Counted from the stretch's first letter, positions 13,327-22,891 are shown. The stretch is 33,368 nucleotides of DNA from Bacteroidaceae bacterium (GCA_024693505.1 JAILKU010000033.1:1-33368), one strand, 5' to 3'. Notes: a model not told the origin generated them from the letters alone. Translations and numbers: made by a program.

Positions 13327-14889
13327 ATGAGTTTGAGCATAATAATTGCCGTGGCAGCCGGCGTGATTGTCTTCCTTATCCTGGTGGCAATCTGGTATTT
13401 CGTGGCCGTGCCGTCCACGCGGAAATCAATGGAAAACGAGGCCCTGAAGGCCGTAGAGAAAGAGGCTGAGGTCATCAAGCAGAAGAAACTGCTGGAGGTT
13501 AAGGATAAGTTCCTCAGTAAAAAGGCTGAGCTGGAGAAGGAGGTGCAGCAGCGCAACCAGCAGATTCAGCAGGCCGAGAACCGTAACAAGCAGCGCGAGA
13601 TGTCGCTGAACCAGAAGCAGGACGAGCTGTCGCGCAAGCGTCAGGAGATGGATGCACAGCGTCAGCGTATGGAGACGGCGCAGGCCGTGCTTCAGAAAAA
13701 GGAGGAGGAACTGCAGCTGCGCCAGAACAGTCTGCTCGAGCAGGAGCGCACCAAGCTGGAGGAAATCTCAGGCCTCTCGGCCGACGAGGCACGCGAGCGC
13801 CTGATTGAGACCCTGAAGGACGAGGCCAAGACGAACGCCGCAGCCTACATCAACGACATCATGGACGACGCCAAGATGACGGCCAACAAGGAGGCGAAGC
13901 GCATCATCATACAGACCATTCAGCGCGTCGCTACCGAGACGGCCGTGGAGAACAGCGTCACCGTGTTCCATATCGAGAACGACGAGGTGAAGGGTCGCAT
14001 CATAGGCCGCGAGGGACGCAACATACGTGCCCTGGAGGCAGCCACTGGTGTGGAGATCGTTGTGGACGACACGCCCGAGGCCATCGTCATCAGCGCCTTC
14101 GACCCCGTGCGCCGCGAGATATGCCGTCTGGCCCTGCACCAGCTCGTGTCCGACGGACGTATTCACCCCGCACGCATCGAGGAGGTCGTGGCAAAGGTGA
14201 AGAAGCAGGTGGACGAGGAGATTGTCGAGACCGGAAAGCGCACGACCATCGACTTGGGTGTGCACGGCCTGCATCCCGAGCTGGTGCGCATCATCGGTAA
14301 GATGAAGTACCGCAGCAGCTACGGTCAGAACCTGTTGCAGCATGCCCGCGAGACAGCCAACCTCTGTGCAGTGATGGCAAGCGAGCTGGGTCTGAACCCG
14401 AAGAAGGCAAAGCGGGCCGGACTCTTGCACGACATCGGCAAGGTGCCCGACGAGGAGCCCGAACTGCCGCACGCCATCTACGGCGCCAAGCTGGCCGAGA
14501 AGTACAAGGAGAAGCCCGACATCTGCAACGCCATCGGCGCACACCACGACGAGATGGAGATGACCACCCTGCTGGCGCCCATCGTGCAGGTCTGCGATGC
14601 CATCAGCGGTGCACGTCCCGGTGCACGCCGCGAGATCGTGGAGGCCTACATCAAGCGCCTGAAGGATCTCGAGGACATAGCCATGAGCTATCCCGGCGTG
14701 GTGAAGACATACGCCATCCAGGCCGGTCGCGAACTGCGCGTCATCGTGGGTGCCGACCGCATAGACGATGCCTCCACCGAGCGCCTCAGCGGCGAGATTG
14801 CTGCCAAGATTCAGAACGAGATGACGTATCCCGGACAGGTGAAGATCACCGTCATCCGCGAGACGCGTTCCGTGGCATACGCCAAGTAA
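13327..14889 (+). CDS. rny: Ribonuclease Y
   Basis: A 520-residue membrane-anchored endoribonuclease that starts mRNA decay. The order is typical: an N-terminal membrane helix (4-25), a long coiled coil (about 30-165, [21 protein letters not shown]), a KH RNA-binding domain with [13 protein letters not shown] (225-237), and an HD domain with [11 protein letters not shown] (H368, D369) that carries the metal site. Length and all motifs are intact. The gene lies 34 bp after zapA and is probably co-transcribed. Confidence 0.96.
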   Translation: MSLSIIIAVAAGVIVFLILVAIWYFVAVPSTRKSMENEALKAVEKEAEVIKQKKLLEVKDKFLSKKAELEKEVQQRNQQIQQAENRNKQREMSLNQKQDELSRKRQEMDAQRQRMETAQAVLQKKEEELQLRQNSLLEQERTKLEEISGLSADEARERLIETLKDEAKTNAAAYINDIMDDAKMTANKEAKRIIIQTIQRVATETAVENSVTVFHIENDEVKGRIIGREGRNIRALEAATGVEIVVDDTPEAIVISAFDPVRREICRLALHQLVSDGRIHPARIEEVVAKVKKQVDEEIVETGKRTTIDLGVHGLHPELVRIIGKMKYRSSYGQNLLQHARETANLCAVMASELGLNPKKAKRAGLLHDIGKVPDEEPELPHAIYGAKLAEKYKEKPDICNAIGAHHDEMEMTTLLAPIVQVCDAISGARPGARREIVEAYIKRLKDLEDIAMSYPGVVKTYAIQAGRELRVIVGADRIDDASTERLSGEIAAKIQNEMTYPGQVKITVIRETRSVAYAK

Positions 14890-14926
14890 ACCATCCGAAA
14901 GCCTGACGTAACATTATTATATTAAT

Positions 14927-17359
14927 ATGATGAAACCGAAGATTCTCCTTCTTGCATCGCTTCTGCTCGGTGCCTGTTCCGTTTCTCCGCTCCCAAAGGC
15001 CGACGGCGCGCCACAGGAAAAGCTCACCCTCTGGTACACGTCTCCCGCCACCGACTGGATGAACGAGGCCTTGCCCCTGGGTAACGGCCAGTTCGGCGCC
15101 ACCTTCTTCGGCGGTGTGGAAAGGGAGGAAATCCAGTTCAACGACAAGACGCTCTGGACGGGCACAACCGGCGATCCCATCGGAGCCGGCAGCGGATACG
15201 GCAGTTACCGCAACTTCGGTAACCTCTATATCCAGTACGACTACGACGGCGAGCCTCAGGTAGAGGCCTATCGCCGGGAGCTGGACATACAGAATGCCCT
15301 GGGACGCGTGCTCTACACCGTCGGCGGCGTGGACTACGAGCGCGAGTATTTCGTCTCCTATCCCGCCCAGGTGATGGTGATGCGGCTCCGTGCTTCCAAG
15401 AAGGGGGCGATAAACGTGGAGCTCAGCATGAGGGATGCCAATGCCGAAGCCTTCCCGCAGAATGCCTCGGGCATTAAGTATGCCGAGGACGGCATTTCCT
15501 TCAGCGGCAAGCTCGACCTGCTCGACTACTACTTCCGCCTGGGCATAAAGCCCGTGGGCAGTCACTTCCTGACCGACGTTTCCGAGACGGGACTTCGCAT
15601 CAGCAAGGCCGATGAACTGATCATCGTCATGCGCGGCAATACGAACTTCTCCGAGAGCGACAACACTTACATCTCCGACCCGCCCCAGCTGCCCGACATC
15701 GTCGAGCGTCAGGTGGGCGGTGCCCTGGCCCGTAAGTACAAGTCACTCAAGGATGAGCACGTGAAGGACTACCGCAGCCTCTTTGAGCGCTGCCAGCTCA
15801 GCCTTACCGACAATGGGGTCAATACGCTGCCCACCAACGAGCTGATACTGGCCTACAACGGTCTGCAGAAGGACGGCTCGCCCGCCACTCAGGAGCAGAC
15901 CGACTCCCTGAAGGCCGGCGCCTTCAACCCCCTCTTCCTCGAGGAACTCTACTTCGCCTACGGGCGCTACCTGATGATTGGCAGCGCGCGCGGCATCGGT
16001 CTGCCCAGCAACCTGCAGGGCATCTGGAATGCCTTCGACCGTCCCGCATGGAACAGCGACATACACTCCAACATCAACGTGCAGATGAACTACTGGCCTG
16101 CCGAGGTGACCAACCTGAGCGAGCTGCACATGACCTTCCTGGACTACGTCTACAACGAGGCCATCGGCCGTTCGAAGGCCGACGGGAAGGACACGCAGTG
16201 GCAGAAGAACGTCTATAACTACCTGACCACAACGGGCGAGGACGACGGCCCCCTGCAGGCGCGCGGCGGCTGGTTCCTGACGACCGAGAACAACATCTTC
16301 GGCCGCTGCTCCCGCTGGTCGGGCCAGAACTACGCCGTGGCCAATGCCTGGTACTGCACCCACCTCTGGCAGCACTACCTCTATACGCTCGACCGCGACT
16401 TCCTCAGCGAGAAGGCTTTGCCCGTGATGTTGTCCGCCGTGGAGTTCTGGCGCAACCGCCTGGTGCGCAATACCGACGGCAAGTGGATATGCCCCTACGA
16501 GTTCAGCCCCGAGCACGGACCGCGCAAAGCCATCACCTCTCATGCCCAGCAGCTAGTCTATACTCTCTTCGATAACACCCTGGCCGCCTGTCAGGCAGTC
16601 GGTGAGAAGAACGATGAGGTACAGGAGATGCTGCGCGGCTACCTGGCCGAACTGGACAACGGACTGCATACCGAGGTCGTTCCCCGCGCCAACGGCGAGA
16701 CGCTTCTGCGCGAATGGATCGACGTCAGTCAGCAGGACCAGGGCGAATGGCCCCACCACCGCCACGTGTCCCACCTCATCGGTCTCTATCCGGGCACCCA
16801 GATCAACCCCACCGACTGCGACAGCATCTATCAGGCTGCCCTGCGCTCGCTCACATGGCGCGGCACGGCTGCCACGGGCTGGGCAATGGGATGGAAGGTG
16901 AACCTCTGGGCGCGGGCCAAGAATGCCGATATGGCCCATACGTTGCTCCACAACGCCCTGGCTCCGGCTTCGAACCGCAATACGAGCTACAGCGGCAGCG
17001 GAGCAGGCGTCTATAACAACCTCTTCGATGCACATCCACCCTTCCAGATAGACGGAAACTTCGGCGTGACGGCAGGTATTGCCGAAATGCTCCTCCAGAG
17101 CCATGCCGGCTACATCGACCTCCTGCCCGCCCTGCCCGAATGCTGGCAGCAGGGTAGCGTCAGCGGCCTGAAGGCACGCGGTGGCTTCACCGTCGATATC
17201 CGTTGGGCCGACGGTCGCCTTACCGAGGCCGTCATAGCCTCGCCCCTTGGCGGGACATGCACCGTTCGCTACGGCGAGCATCAGCTTCAGCTGGACACAG
17301 CGTCCGGGCAGACGTTCCGTGTCTCAGCCGACGAGTCCGGCCTGAAGCTCCTAAATTGA
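14927..17359 (+). CDS. GH95-family alpha-L-fucosidase/galactosidase lipoprotein
   Basis: An 810-residue protein with a lipoprotein signal (LLLGAC, Cys 17). The N-terminal beta-sandwich domain starts [20 protein letters not shown], with [12 protein letters not shown]. The (alpha/alpha)6 catalytic domain holds [16 protein letters not shown] (N382, N384), EFSPEHGP (E529) and [12 protein letters not shown] (D709). These correspond to the catalytic Asn, Glu and Asp of the Bifidobacterium AfcA enzyme. The family hydrolyses alpha-1,2-L-fucosyl or alpha-L-galactosyl ends of host or plant glycans; which one cannot be told. No SusC/D pair is adjacent, so it is not in a classical PUL here. A terminator follows at 17408. 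Confidence 0.92.
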   Translation: MMKPKILLLASLLLGACSVSPLPKADGAPQEKLTLWYTSPATDWMNEALPLGNGQFGATFFGGVEREEIQFNDKTLWTGTTGDPIGAGSGYGSYRNFGNLYIQYDYDGEPQVEAYRRELDIQNALGRVLYTVGGVDYEREYFVSYPAQVMVMRLRASKKGAINVELSMRDANAEAFPQNASGIKYAEDGISFSGKLDLLDYYFRLGIKPVGSHFLTDVSETGLRISKADELIIVMRGNTNFSESDNTYISDPPQLPDIVERQVGGALARKYKSLKDEHVKDYRSLFERCQLSLTDNGVNTLPTNELILAYNGLQKDGSPATQEQTDSLKAGAFNPLFLEELYFAYGRYLMIGSARGIGLPSNLQGIWNAFDRPAWNSDIHSNINVQMNYWPAEVTNLSELHMTFLDYVYNEAIGRSKADGKDTQWQKNVYNYLTTTGEDDGPLQARGGWFLTTENNIFGRCSRWSGQNYAVANAWYCTHLWQHYLYTLDRDFLSEKALPVMLSAVEFWRNRLVRNTDGKWICPYEFSPEHGPRKAITSHAQQLVYTLFDNTLAACQAVGEKNDEVQEMLRGYLAELDNGLHTEVVPRANGETLLREWIDVSQQDQGEWPHHRHVSHLIGLYPGTQINPTDCDSIYQAALRSLTWRGTAATGWAMGWKVNLWARAKNADMAHTLLHNALAPASNRNTSYSGSGAGVYNNLFDAHPPFQIDGNFGVTAGIAEMLLQSHAGYIDLLPALPECWQQGSVSGLKARGGFTVDIRWADGRLTEAVIASPLGGTCTVRYGEHQLQLDTASGQTFRVSADESGLKLLN

Positions 17360-17407
17360 AGATTTGTCTTTATTGGCAATGTAATTGAATAAGTATTTTT
17401 TATTATG

Positions 17408-17447
17408 ATTCCTCCGTCGTCGTGATGATGCCGGAGGAATTTTTTTT
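17408..17447 (+). terminator. Terminator of the GH95 gene
   Basis: Nine-bp arms ATTCCTCCG / CGGAGGAAT (17408-17416 with 17432-17440) followed by seven T. Its left arm and loop (17411-17427) are repeated at 17547-17563 with one mismatch. Confidence 0.85.
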
Positions 17448-17477
17448 GTGCGCAGATGCTCCTACGGCATTCCGCAG

Positions 17478-17541
17478 AAACAACGCCGTTGTTTTCCAAA
17501 AACAATGCCGGTGTTTTGCCAAAACAACGCCGTTGTTTTTC
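17478..17541. repeat. Palindromic array, three 22-bp units (array 1)
   Basis: The core CAACGCCGTTG starts at 17481 and 17525; the middle unit at 17503 reads CAATGCCGGTG. Spacing is exactly 22 bp. Each core is a palindrome around one base, flanked by A on the left and T on the right, so each could form a small hairpin with a T tail. The array lies between the 3' ends of the GH95 gene and the convergent gene at 17581. A second array with the same unit is at 31161-31224. Confidence 0.85.
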
Positions 17542-17580
17542 TTATCCCTCCGCCGTCGTGATGTGGAGGTGGTTGTCTTC

Positions 17581-18354
17581 CTAAAATGTCCCTATCCGTG
17601 AGGGGTGCCAGTTGTGGTGCGTACGGGTGAGAATCCGTATGATGGTGAATGGGGGGTAGTCCTTCAGAGCTTCAATCTTGTCGGAGGTGATTACTTCCAT
17701 CTTGTACAGAAAGTTCCTGTCTATCTTGTAGAGGTCTGCATCCTCGAGGATGATGAACTTGTTAATCATATAGACAAAGGGCCCTTTCCAGCCTTTCCTT
17801 GTTGGGAATTTCCATTCACGCAACTCATCAAGGGTCATTAGGTCAACCCATACGCTGTCATTCGGGGTCAATTCGATAAACTCCTCTATGGCGTGTCCTC
17901 TTATAGAGTCCCACCGCTCTGTCTCCTTATACTTGTCGTATGGTTTTTCCCCTATGACTATGGAATCCCCTTCCGGACCTATTCCCCTGACCGTATAGGG
18001 GTACGTGAAATCATTTTTGTATGTACTTTTCTGGTTCATGGCGTACATATCAACTCCAAAGCAGAAAGGACCAATGTATTCACCGTTTACGGCATAGCAT
18101 CGGTCGGCCCATTCCGGGAGCTGGGTGTCATATAGGCATTCCCAGGCATGGTTCTGGTCTTTGCCATATTCCTTCAACTCGCGGATGGGAGGTGGCATTA
18201 GGCGTAACTTGTCACTCAAACGAGTCCTAGGCTTGTGCTCTTGTTTTGCTTGGTTGTCCTGAGTGTTCTGATTCTCTTGGGCGTACATAGCACTTCCTTG
18301 CAAGATAAACAGAATTGTGCCTGCTATAAATAGGAGTGATTTTTGCTTATTCAT
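17581..18354 (-). CDS. Secreted protein, C-terminus resembling a TonB-receptor plug motif
   Basis: A 257-residue protein with a type I signal peptide (MNKQKSLLFIAGTILFILQG, cut near YAQ) and then a Gln/Asn/Lys linker. The middle part contains conserved-looking Trp/Tyr/Cys blocks (HAWECLYDTQLPEWADRCYA). The end FVYMINKFIILEDADLYKID and IIRILTRT recalls the plug pattern (PLYxIDG...I..IeVlK...GVIxIxT) without the usual Gly residues. That resemblance is weak inference. Its start overlaps the end of the papain-like gene by 8 bp, so it is the last gene of the AT-rich operon. Confidence 0.65.
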   Translation of the reverse strand: MNKQKSLLFIAGTILFILQGSAMYAQENQNTQDNQAKQEHKPRTRLSDKLRLMPPPIRELKEYGKDQNHAWECLYDTQLPEWADRCYAVNGEYIGPFCFGVDMYAMNQKSTYKNDFTYPYTVRGIGPEGDSIVIGEKPYDKYKETERWDSIRGHAIEEFIELTPNDSVWVDLMTLDELREWKFPTRKGWKGPFVYMINKFIILEDADLYKIDRNFLYKMEVITSDKIEALKDYPPFTIIRILTRTHHNWHPSRIGTF

Positions 18355-19012
18355 CTTTATCTTTCTTTAAACCTTTAATTACTGAAAAATACTCAAAATT
18401 GTCAAGTCCGATAGACTGGTTCGACTCACCTCTTGCAGGGTCATTATAGTCAACATAATTTCCTTGGATTCCTTTGATTAATACAGCATGTGCGACTTCA
18501 CTCCCATTCTCTTCAACTTTAATAACACCAAAAACCTTTTCTCCTTTTCTGTCGGATGCTTTTTCTTTATAGTAGTTCCTTAGCTTTTCCTCACCCTCTT
18601 GCCATCCATTATCTCTTGTTTCGAAATGTTTGTCAATAAATTGATAGGTATAAGGATTGGGTTGATATCCAGTCGTCTTTCCATCTTTGTTTTTTATAGG
18701 CAAGTAATCAGCCGGTCCAATTTTAACAGTATCCTCTTCTAAATATGCGTTATTCATATTAGTTGAATCCTTTTGAAATTCACTAAAGAAATCGTTATAT
18801 GATTTGTCTTTCAAACCATATTTGGAACCCATATACTCCATCATGACAAAGAAACATTTATTCCGTTTAGATTCATTGTTTGAATCCGACCCGCTTCCAC
18901 TTCCCGACCCGCTTCCACTTCCCGAGCCAGTTGCTTGTACTGCATTACAAAGTCTATAAACTTGATTTTCATCGGTGATTGTATAAAACACCTTCTTTTC
19001 TTTTTCTTCCAT
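18347..19012 (-). CDS. Papain/C39-like cysteine peptidase-fold protein with (Gly-Ser)7 linker
   Basis: A 221-residue protein without signal peptide. Residues 1-28 are a short leader-like segment (KKVFYTITDENQVYRLCNAV). Residues 29-42 are seven Gly-Ser pairs, encoded partly by an 18-bp direct repeat. From residue 50 the sequence fits a papain-like fold: NKCFFVMMEYMGSKYG (C53 at a helix start), a charged insertion, then EVAHAVLIKGIQGNYVDYND (H175, N190 or D191). HAVxxxG followed by a DP motif is typical of C39-like and AvrRpt2-like peptidases. The usual Gln before Cys is not evident, so activity is uncertain. It sits between a GT-A-like protein and a secreted protein. Confidence 0.65.
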   Translation of the reverse strand: MEEKEKKVFYTITDENQVYRLCNAVQATGSGSGSGSGSGSGSDSNNESKRNKCFFVMMEYMGSKYGLKDKSYNDFFSEFQKDSTNMNNAYLEEDTVKIGPADYLPIKNKDGKTTGYQPNPYTYQFIDKHFETRDNGWQEGEEKLRNYYKEKASDRKGEKVFGVIKVEENGSEVAHAVLIKGIQGNYVDYNDPARGESNQSIGLDNFEYFSVIKGLKKDKDE

Positions 19013-19046
19013 TTTTACGATTATTTTTATTTTTGGTTTATTATTT

Positions 19047-20462
19047 TTATGCTAAAAGAATGATTCCATTGTACAAGAGGTATTCCAGCTCTTGAAAAAC
19101 AAATTGATGAGATTTCTTTTTCAGTCTTGCCACAAAAAACGGTTTCAATTTTTCAACCAATGCCTCAAAGGTCATTTCTTCATTTTCAAGTAATGAAATT
19201 ATATTTAGTGCAAGTTTCCCAATCGCAACTTCTTGTAGCCCGGAATCGTATATTGTCGGTCGAATTGCAATCTCAAAGTATTCATGCAATTTGGCTTTCA
19301 TTCTTCTTCCGACAATGTTAACTGCACCATGATTCCATGTTTTAGGTATTTTATAAATAGCTATATAAGGATTCAGCACAAATGCTATTTTCTTTCTCTC
19401 GGATTGTTGCATGTCCACAAAACGACTATAGCATGTTATCGCCTTTTCTAAATTAAATAATTTTTCGAATGGAATGTTTGTCCATTCCTTTCTCTGTTTG
19501 AGCAGAAAGTCTTCATATTGAGCAAGTGACATTTCTACTCCCAAAATACTTTTGTTTTCTTTTTCAATAAGGAAACGTACATTTCTTAAAGGAAACAGAG
19601 ATAAAATCTTAAGGCAATATGCTGGGTACTTTGATAGAAGGATTTGAGCAAGTTGTTTGCAAATCTCCATGTTCTGCTTATGTCCTCCCAGAATGTGAAA
19701 AAACTGCTTGTGGCTAAATTGGGTTAAATTGCAAAAATCTTCTATTGAATAACCTTGGTCAAGCATTTCACGGTTAAGAACACAAGTGACTTTACGCTTT
19801 TCCTTTTTTGTCATACTCGCTAAAAAGACTTGTTCAAAAAAGACGTTGCAGTCTGTGGCAGAGTGTTTTATCTTGGGATTATTCATATTGTTTGATTCCA
19901 TGAAGTAGAATGCCTGTTCACAATACTTACGAATAAAACCAAGATCCCTTCCCCCAAAGAATCCTGTATTATATGAACAAAGAGACGTCTCTTCAATGCT
20001 CTCCTTGATAAAATCAGGCACAGAAATGGTTTTCTGCTTCAAGATATTATCAATCATTGCTTGATAATACCGAGAACCTATTTCGCGATTCTGAGCTATA
20101 AGACGGGCATTAAGAATTCTCTTAGGCAATGGTTTTACTAGATAAATGTCGCCATCTATATGCAGGAATTTTTCTTCTTGAGAGTAATATGTCATTAACT
20201 TTGCCATAGCCCAGTGATGAGAGAGGCATTTTAGTTTGTCATATACGACATGTACTTCACTATATGGTAACTTTAGGATGTTAATCAAGATGTGGTAGCC
20301 TTTGGAATCAGTATAGAGAACAACATCTTTATAATGCACCCTTAGGCTTAAACAGCTCAAAGCCCATGACATCAGATTGTATTCAGGATGTAACCATCCG
20401 TATGAATATTCAAGCGGGTCATTGTTTCCAGTCCAAAATGTCTGTACAATACGCATCTTCAT
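19047..20462 (-). CDS. DUF6734/GT-A-like protein with C-terminal winged-helix-like domain
   Basis: A 471-residue cytoplasmic protein. Residues 4-60 (VQTFWT, GWLHPEYNLMSWALSCLSL, DVVLYTDSKG) match what I know of the DUF6734 family. KFLHIDGDIYLVKPL (D103, D105) is a DxD-type metal motif, and YNTGFFGGRDLGFIRKY (164-180) is the GT-A acceptor loop seen in GT8/GT32-like enzymes. Residues 395-471 look like a separate three-helix domain (ALNIISLLENEEMTFEALVE and FVFQELEYLLYNGII), similar in outline to PqqD-type or winged-helix domains that recognise peptides. The start has two Met codons (20462 and 20456). A strong promoter lies 14 bp upstream. A truncated paralogue is at 869-1042. Confidence 0.75.
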   Translation of the reverse strand: MKMRIVQTFWTGNNDPLEYSYGWLHPEYNLMSWALSCLSLRVHYKDVVLYTDSKGYHILINILKLPYSEVHVVYDKLKCLSHHWAMAKLMTYYSQEEKFLHIDGDIYLVKPLPKRILNARLIAQNREIGSRYYQAMIDNILKQKTISVPDFIKESIEETSLCSYNTGFFGGRDLGFIRKYCEQAFYFMESNNMNNPKIKHSATDCNVFFEQVFLASMTKKEKRKVTCVLNREMLDQGYSIEDFCNLTQFSHKQFFHILGGHKQNMEICKQLAQILLSKYPAYCLKILSLFPLRNVRFLIEKENKSILGVEMSLAQYEDFLLKQRKEWTNIPFEKLFNLEKAITCYSRFVDMQQSERKKIAFVLNPYIAIYKIPKTWNHGAVNIVGRRMKAKLHEYFEIAIRPTIYDSGLQEVAIGKLALNIISLLENEEMTFEALVEKLKPFFVARLKKKSHQFVFQELEYLLYNGIILLA

Positions 20463-20475
20463 CTCTTTAGTTGTG

Positions 20476-20506
20476 CAAAGGTAGTAACTTTAACAGAGAC
20501 TACAAA
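20476..20506 (-). promoter_or_regulatory. Strong sigma-ABfr promoter of the AT-rich operon
   Basis: On the minus strand TTTG (20506-20503), 19 nt, TACCTTTG (20483-20476). Transcription should start near 20470, giving a leader of under 10 nt before the ATG at 20462; the mRNA would be nearly leaderless. Confidence 0.85.
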
Positions 20507-20554
20507 AAAAATGAAGAAGAAAAATGCTAATATGAGAATTATTAATAACTATTG

Positions 20555-20654
20555 GTGTCCGCTAAAACTCTAATTTTGCAAAACTGCCAGAAGAAATAAC
20601 GATTATAAGGGGCTTTTTATGATGATTTCTCTGTTTTTTGATTCTAAGCCCCCT
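20555..20654. other. Possible insertion-element remnant beside the broken GH43 gene
   Basis: The stretch begins GGTGTCCGCTAAAACTC, which resembles insertion-sequence termini I recall from Bacteroidetes, and a related GGCTGTCCGCTCC occurs at 20683. It includes a hairpin with 7-bp arms GGGGCTT / AAGCCCC (20609-20615 with 20646-20652). No transposase is encoded. It lies at the point where the GH43 frame is lost. Confidence 0.25.
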
Positions 20655-21009
20655 ATTTTGTGAGTGTTCGATAGGCTGTCCGCTCCTCATGGTATCGGAT
20701 GGAGGGCGCCCATGAACCTCCGGCGTAGTGCCCGTTGGTGTCCCAGCCGGGCAGGTCGAAGCGTTTGTAGACCTGTGTGACCAGCCGCCAGTTGACCATG
20801 TCGTCGCTTTCCAGAATCTGCATGCCGATGAAATGGAAGTCGGAGGCTACCATGTAGAAGTGCTCGCCCACGCGGATGATGTCGGGGTCGGAGTAGTCGG
20901 CGTTCAGGATGGGGTTGATGTAGGTGCCGTTGCCCTGGTCGCCCCATTGAGCGTGGGCCATGGATACGCTGCAGCAGAGCAGCAGGGCCAGGATGGTGTT
21001 TCTCTTCAT
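20653..21009 (-). pseudogene. 5' fragment of a GH43-family glycosidase gene
   Basis: The 118 codons give a signal peptide (MKRNTILALLLCCSVSMAHA) and the first blade of a GH43 beta-propeller: TYINPILNADYSDPDIIRVG (D41, catalytic base), FYMVASDFHFIGMQILESDD and GHYAGGSWAPSIRYH. After RYH the sequence changes to an unrelated ERTAYRTLTK and stops. Normal GH43 enzymes are 300-600 residues and need two more catalytic acids, so the product cannot be active. Nothing of the missing part is found downstream. A possible insertion-element remnant borders the break. The intact ancestor would have been a xylosidase or arabinofuranosidase. Confidence 0.85.
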
Positions 21010-21068
21010 GTTTTTCTATGTGCTGAATGTTTTTCCTTGTCTCTTGTCTCTCGTCTGCCGGGACGCCC

Positions 21069-21629
21069 TTAGTCCTTGATGAGTGCCAGGAACTCCTCGC
21101 GTGTCTTGGCCTGGTTGAAGGCTCCCGAGAAGTCGCTGGTGGTGGTGATGCTGCCCTGCTTCTGCACGCCGCGCATCTGCATGCACATGTGCTGCGCCTC
21201 GACGACCACCATGACGCCCAGGGGATGGAGGGCCTCCTGTATGCACTCGCGTATCTGCTTTGTCATGCGCTCCTGAATCTGGAGGCGGCGTGCGAAGCAG
21301 TCCACCACGCGTGCTATCTTCGACAGGCCGGTGACCTGCCCGTTGGGGATGTAGGCCACGTGTACCTTGCCGTAGAAGGGCAGCACGTGGTGCTCGCAGA
21401 GCGAATAGAAGTTTATGTCGCGCACGATGACCATCTGCCGGTAGTCCTCGCTGAACTTGGCGCTGTTCAGTATGGCCACCGGGTCCTGGTCGTATCCGGC
21501 GGTCAGGTCGGCCATTGCCTTGGCCACGCGCTTAGGTGTCTTCAGCAGTCCTTCGCGTGCGGGGTCCTCGCCCAGCAGCTCCAGGATGCGGCGGAAGTGC
21601 GACTGAATCTCTTGCTGATTTTCTTCCAT
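21069..21629 (-). CDS. folE: GTP cyclohydrolase I
   Basis: A 186-residue enzyme, full length, turning GTP into dihydroneopterin triphosphate, the first step of tetrahydrofolate synthesis. Zinc ligands are intact: [17 protein letters not shown] (C78, H81) and [13 protein letters not shown] (C149). [20 protein letters not shown] and [10 protein letters not shown] are family signatures. It starts 8 bp after the pth stop and is the last gene of the rplY-pth-folE operon. Confidence 0.97.
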   Translation of the reverse strand: MEENQQEIQSHFRRILELLGEDPAREGLLKTPKRVAKAMADLTAGYDQDPVAILNSAKFSEDYRQMVIVRDINFYSLCEHHVLPFYGKVHVAYIPNGQVTGLSKIARVVDCFARRLQIQERMTKQIRECIQEALHPLGVMVVVEAQHMCMQMRGVQKQGSITTTSDFSGAFNQAKTREEFLALIKD

Positions 21630-21637
21630 GGGTTGAT

Positions 21638-22201
21638 CTATTTTCCGTTATAGTTGCACATGGCAAACTGAATGCCGCTCAGGGCGAAGGCCTTTATGGC
21701 CTCGACGGCCACGGGCACCTTCTCGTTGACGACGGCCTCGTCCTCGGGGGGGAAGGTGCTCAGCACGAAATCGACCTGACAGCCGCGGGGGAAGTCGTTG
21801 CCGATGCCGAACTTCAGGCGGTTGTAGGCCTGCGTGCCCAGCATCTGGGCGATGTGGCGCAGTCCGTTGTGGCCGCCGTCGCTGCCGCCCGGCTTCATGC
21901 GTATGGTGCCCACGGGCAGGCTCAGGTCGTCGACGACGACGAGGAGGTTCTCGATGGGAATCTTCTCCTGTGCCAGCCAGTAGCGCACGGCGTTTCCGCT
22001 GAGGTTCATGTAGGTGGAGGGCTTCAGGAGCACCAGCTCGGCATTCTTGACGCGCATGTGGCCTACGAAACCGTAGCGGCGGTCCTCAAAAGCAGTATTG
22101 GACGCCTTAGCTAGGGCGTCCAATACTCTGAATCCGATATTGTGGCGGGTGCCATCGTACTCGTCGCCGATGTTACCCAGCCCTACAATCAAGTATTTCA
22201 C
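21638..22201 (-). CDS. pth: Peptidyl-tRNA hydrolase
   Basis: A 187-residue enzyme that frees tRNA from stalled peptidyl-t[23 protein letters not shown] carries N10 and the catalytic H20. [33 protein letters not shown] and GGHNGLRHI are all intact, and RLKFGIGN completes the family pattern. It lies 15 bp after rplY, the common pairing in Bacteroidetes. Confidence 0.97.
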   Translation of the reverse strand: MKYLIVGLGNIGDEYDGTRHNIGFRVLDALAKASNTAFEDRRYGFVGHMRVKNAELVLLKPSTYMNLSGNAVRYWLAQEKIPIENLLVVVDDLSLPVGTIRMKPGGSDGGHNGLRHIAQMLGTQAYNRLKFGIGNDFPRGCQVDFVLSTFPPEDEAVVNEKVPVAVEAIKAFALSGIQFAMCNYNGK

Positions 22202-22216
22202 ATTCGCAGGGTTTTA

Positions 22217-22813
22217 TTATTCCTCTGCCTTGGCAGCAGCACTCATGGCGCTACGTGTCATCTTAACCTGGCAGACAACCACGCTGGGGCTGGTTACGAT
22301 CTCCAGACCCTCGAACTTCAGCTCGGCCACCTTGATGGTCTTGCCCAGGCCCAGGCTGGTAACGTCGATGTCCAGACGCTCGGGAATCTGCGTGTAGGGA
22401 GCGCGAACCTTCAGCTTGCGCACGCTGGCAGCCAGCTTACCACCGGCCTTTACGCCCTCGGCCAGGCCGTTCAGCTTGATGGGAACCTCCATCACGATGG
22501 GCTTGCTCTCGGTGATCTCGTAGAAGTCCACGTGGAGCAGACGGTCGTTTACGGGGTGGAACTGCAGCTCTTTCATGATGGCCTTGCACTCCTTGCCGTC
22601 GATGTTCAGGTTAACGCTGTAGATCTCGGGGGTGTAAACAAGCTTGCGCAGCTCTTCCTGAGTAGCTGTGAAACTCAGTGCCACGGGCAGTCCTTTCTCG
22701 TCTCTGGCCTCGCCATACAGGTTGCAGGGCACAGCGCCTGCCTTACGAATCTCGCGGGTAGCCTTCTTGCCAGTCTCGGTGCGGGCGGTACCCTTTACAT
22801 TAATACTTTTCAT
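22217..22813 (-). CDS. rplY: 50S ribosomal protein L25 (Ctc form)
   Basis: A 198-residue protein of the long CTC type: an L25 domain (1-95) with TARTETGKKATREIRKAGAV, CNLYGE and FHPVNDRLLHVDFYEI, then the TL5/CTC beta domain (100-185) with VMEVPIKLNGLAEGVKAGG and LDIDVTSLGLGKTIKVAEL. It binds 5S rRNA. The leader of about 75 nt contains a 7-bp inverted repeat (AATTAAG / CTTAATT, 22842-22864). Two promoter copies lie upstream. Confidence 0.96.
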   Translation of the reverse strand: MKSINVKGTARTETGKKATREIRKAGAVPCNLYGEARDEKGLPVALSFTATQEELRKLVYTPEIYSVNLNIDGKECKAIMKELQFHPVNDRLLHVDFYEITESKPIVMEVPIKLNGLAEGVKAGGKLAASVRKLKVRAPYTQIPERLDIDVTSLGLGKTIKVAELKFEGLEIVTSPSVVVCQVKMTRSAMSAAAKAEE

Positions 22814-22891
22814 TGTCTTTGTTTGTTTTTGTGTTACTCTAAATTAAGTTCATTTTGCTTAATTCGCCATCACACGGCTCAAAAGCGGCTG

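Noticed and set aside
17478..17541. CRISPR-like appearance of the 22-bp repeats
   Set aside because: The unit is only 22 bp including its spacer; the intervening bases are not unique spacers, there are only three copies, and no cas gene is near.
18888..18930. The Gly-Ser tract protein as a RiPP precursor
   Set aside because: The rest of the protein is a 170-residue peptidase-like domain and not a short core peptide; no double-Gly cleavage context is convincing.
22839..22866. rplY leader inverted repeat as an autoregulatory structure
   Set aside because: A 7-bp AT-only stem is too weak to claim regulation from sequence alone; it is mentioned only in the rplY entry.
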